NCBI GenBank assembly: GCA_963560005.1
Contig: CAUWNG010000045.1
Span: 1 to 16,440 of the forward strand
Direction: 5' to 3'
Length of the DNA: 16,440 nucleotides
DNA from: CAG-273 sp963560005
Lineage (GTDB): Bacteria > Bacillota > Clostridia > TANB77 > CAG-508
Part shown: in pieces, positions 15,642-16,440 of the stretch
Layout of the letters: the number at the start of each line of letters is the position of its first letter
How positions within the stretch are numbered: position 1 is the first letter of the stretch
The notes under the pieces: model-generated
What the model saw: only the letters and a program-made list of their open reading frames with translations
Database searches by the model: none
Told to the model about the DNA's origin: nothing
Made by a program: the position numbers and the translations under genes

Positions 15642-16200
15642 ATGAAAAAGTTTATTTTAATAGTATTAGTAATTCGGAATACTAATATACTTATTATTTG
15701 ATGTAATTAATATAAAGGATTTAATTATGAAAAAAATATATCCAATAGAATATTCCGAATATGTATATAAATATTCCGAAGAATATAATATAGATCCATT
15801 ATTAATTTTTTCAATAATAAAAGCAGAGAGCAATTTCAATCCAAATTCCGTATCAGATAGTAATGCGATGGGCTTAATGCAATTAGTAGAAAATACAGCT
15901 ATAGATGTAATGAACTCAATAAATGAAGAAATAGATATAAATAAGGAATTATTTAATCCAGAAACTAATATAAAATTTGGTTGCAAATATTTTTCTGATT
16001 TGTTGGAATTATATGATAATAACTTAAATTTATCTTTGGCAGCATATAATGCAGGAATGGGAAATGTGGATGAATGGATAAAAGAAGGAATAATAAAACC
16101 AGATGGATCTGATATTGAAAATATTCCATTTAAAGAAACAAATAATTATGTAAGAAAGATACTTAGAGATTATAAAATTTATTTAGAACTTTGGAATTAA
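15642..16200 (+). CDS. Membrane-anchored lytic transglycosylase (SLT family), apparent frameshift in the anchor
   Basis: The catalytic SLT domain is clear: KAESNFNPNSVSDS with the catalytic Glu (residue 62 of the repaired protein), AMGLMQL, and later LAAYNAGMGNVDEWI and NNYVRKILRDY. It cleaves peptidoglycan between MurNAc and GlcNAc. The protein begins at ATG 15642 after AGGAGAT with MKKFILIVLVI, but that frame stops at 15699-15701. Deleting one C at 15675 joins it to GILIYLLFDVINIKD, completing a membrane anchor and giving 185 residues. Without repair, translation could start at ATG 15727 with AAAGGA seven bases upstream, giving a 157-residue soluble, probably mislocalised enzyme. Whether the shift is real or an assembly error is open. 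Confidence 0.85.
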
Positions 16201-16204
16201 ATTC

Positions 16205-16233
16205 TTGACTTTCAAGAAAAAATAATATAAATT
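16205..16233 (+). promoter_or_regulatory. Possible promoter downstream of the transglycosylase
   Basis: TTGACT (16205-16210) and TAAATT (16228-16233) are 17 bases apart. The -35 is good, the -10 weak; TATAAA at 16226 is an alternative at 15-base spacing. It would start a short transcript ending at the terminator at 16371. Confidence 0.4.
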
Positions 16234-16267
16234 AAAAAAATAAAAGTAAAAATGAGAGGAAAAAATA

Positions 16268-16315
16268 ATGATGAAAGTTGAAACCGTTGCAGTTGTAGAG
16301 AGAGTTATGTTTTAG
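16268..16315 (+). CDS. Possible 15-codon peptide, unknown
   Basis: An ATG at 16268, directly followed by another, begins MMKVETVAVVERVMF and stops at 16313-16315. GAGAGG lies about ten bases upstream, so translation is plausible. The sequence resembles nothing I recognise. It sits between a possible promoter and a terminator, so it could be a leader peptide, a small protein or chance. Confidence 0.25.
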   Translation: MMKVETVAVVERVMF

Positions 16316-16370
16316 TAAATAGCGTAGCTTTAGTTTTTGTACCTAAATTTAAAATATATTATGTAAAATT

Positions 16371-16406
16371 AAGAGCGTATCAAAATAAAAAGATGCGTTC
16401 TTTTTG
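16371..16406 (+). terminator. Rho-independent terminator near the window end
   Basis: AAGAGCGTATC (16371-16381) pairs over all 11 positions with GATGCGTTCTT (16392-16402), including two G-U wobbles, around an A-rich 10-base loop. A T-run overlaps and follows the second arm (16401-16405). It may end the short transcript above or read-through from the transglycosylase gene. Confidence 0.75.
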
Positions 16407-16440
16407 TATGCTTTTTTCAAAGAATTTTACTAGTGGATAT

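Larger units (their letters stand above)
16201..16440. other. Stretch after the transglycosylase, no recognised gene
   Basis: No recognised protein is encoded in these 240 bases. They hold a possible promoter, a 15-codon reading frame, a good terminator hairpin and 35 bases to the window edge. A frame on the plus strand stays open from 16282 to the edge but has no plausible start with ribosome binding site and matches nothing I know. Confidence 0.5.

Noticed and set aside
15666..15986. A 106-codon minus-strand frame opposite the transglycosylase
   Set aside because: It overlaps the clear SLT domain on the plus strand and shows no family features or suitable ribosome binding site.
16309..16320. 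GTTTTAG-like sequence resembling the start of some type II CRISPR repeats
   Set aside because: Only a single copy is present, with no spacing pattern and no cas genes; chance in AT-rich sequence.
16380..16440. A minus-strand frame open from the window edge to a TGA near 16380
   Set aside because: About 20 codons is too short to support a gene, and it overlaps the terminator hairpin. A 3' end of a convergent gene cannot be excluded, but it is not supported.
1..16440. Mobile element, prophage, defence island or CRISPR
   Set aside because: No transposase, integrase, terminal repeats, phage genes or repeat array is visible; nearly all genes are conserved chromosomal ones with uniform base composition.

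Overview
The window is a very AT-rich stretch of bacterial chromosome. It holds a complete spoIIIA set (spoIIIAA to spoIIIAH) and a ylxM-ffh-rpsP-khpA-rimM-trmD-rplS cluster in the classic Firmicutes order, so it comes from an endospore-forming (or spore-gene-bearing) low-GC Clostridia-like organism. The spoIIIA proteins resemble clostridial ones, but genus cannot be read from the sequence. No tRNA, rRNA, CRISPR array, insertion sequence or prophage is visible.

Layout. (1) 1-299: mostly non-coding, a possible terminator tail and a weak promoter before yebC. (2) 300-1025: yebC, closed by a strong terminator at 1067-1112. (3) 1147-6355: the eight-gene spoIIIA operon, which builds the channel between forespore and mother cell. 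spoIIIAD carries an apparent frameshift. (4) 6376-7351: a monocistronic NYN-domain (PIN-like nuclease) gene with its own strong vegetative promoter and perfect terminator. (5) 7389-11395: a co-directional SRP / ribosome-biogenesis operon ending in a 45-bp, nearly perfect palindromic terminator. (6) 15547 down to 11466, minus strand: tsaE-tsaB-rimI plus a Lon-like ATP-dependent protease, convergent with rplS. tsaB has an apparent one-base frameshift. (7) 15577-16200: a divergently transcribed lytic transglycosylase whose N-terminal membrane anchor is frameshifted from the catalytic domain. (8) 16201-16440: a possible short transcript with a promoter, a 15-codon reading frame and a terminator.

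How the genes fit together. The two largest blocks serve sporulation (SpoIIIA complex) and protein synthesis or targeting (YebC, YlxM/Ffh, S16, KhpA, RimM, TrmD, L19). The minus-strand operon makes proteins for the tRNA t6A37 modification (TsaE, TsaB), N-terminal acetylation (RimI) and proteolysis.

The most notable signal is three apparent frameshifts in otherwise well-conserved genes (spoIIIAD, tsaB, the transglycosylase). In tsaB and the transglycosylase, deleting one C immediately 5' of a GG in the coding strand restores an excellent family-like protein. Because tsaB is normally essential, assembly or consensus error is the leading explanation; real mutation is the alternative. I see no convincing new multi-gene system. 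The least understood gene is the NYN-domain protein.
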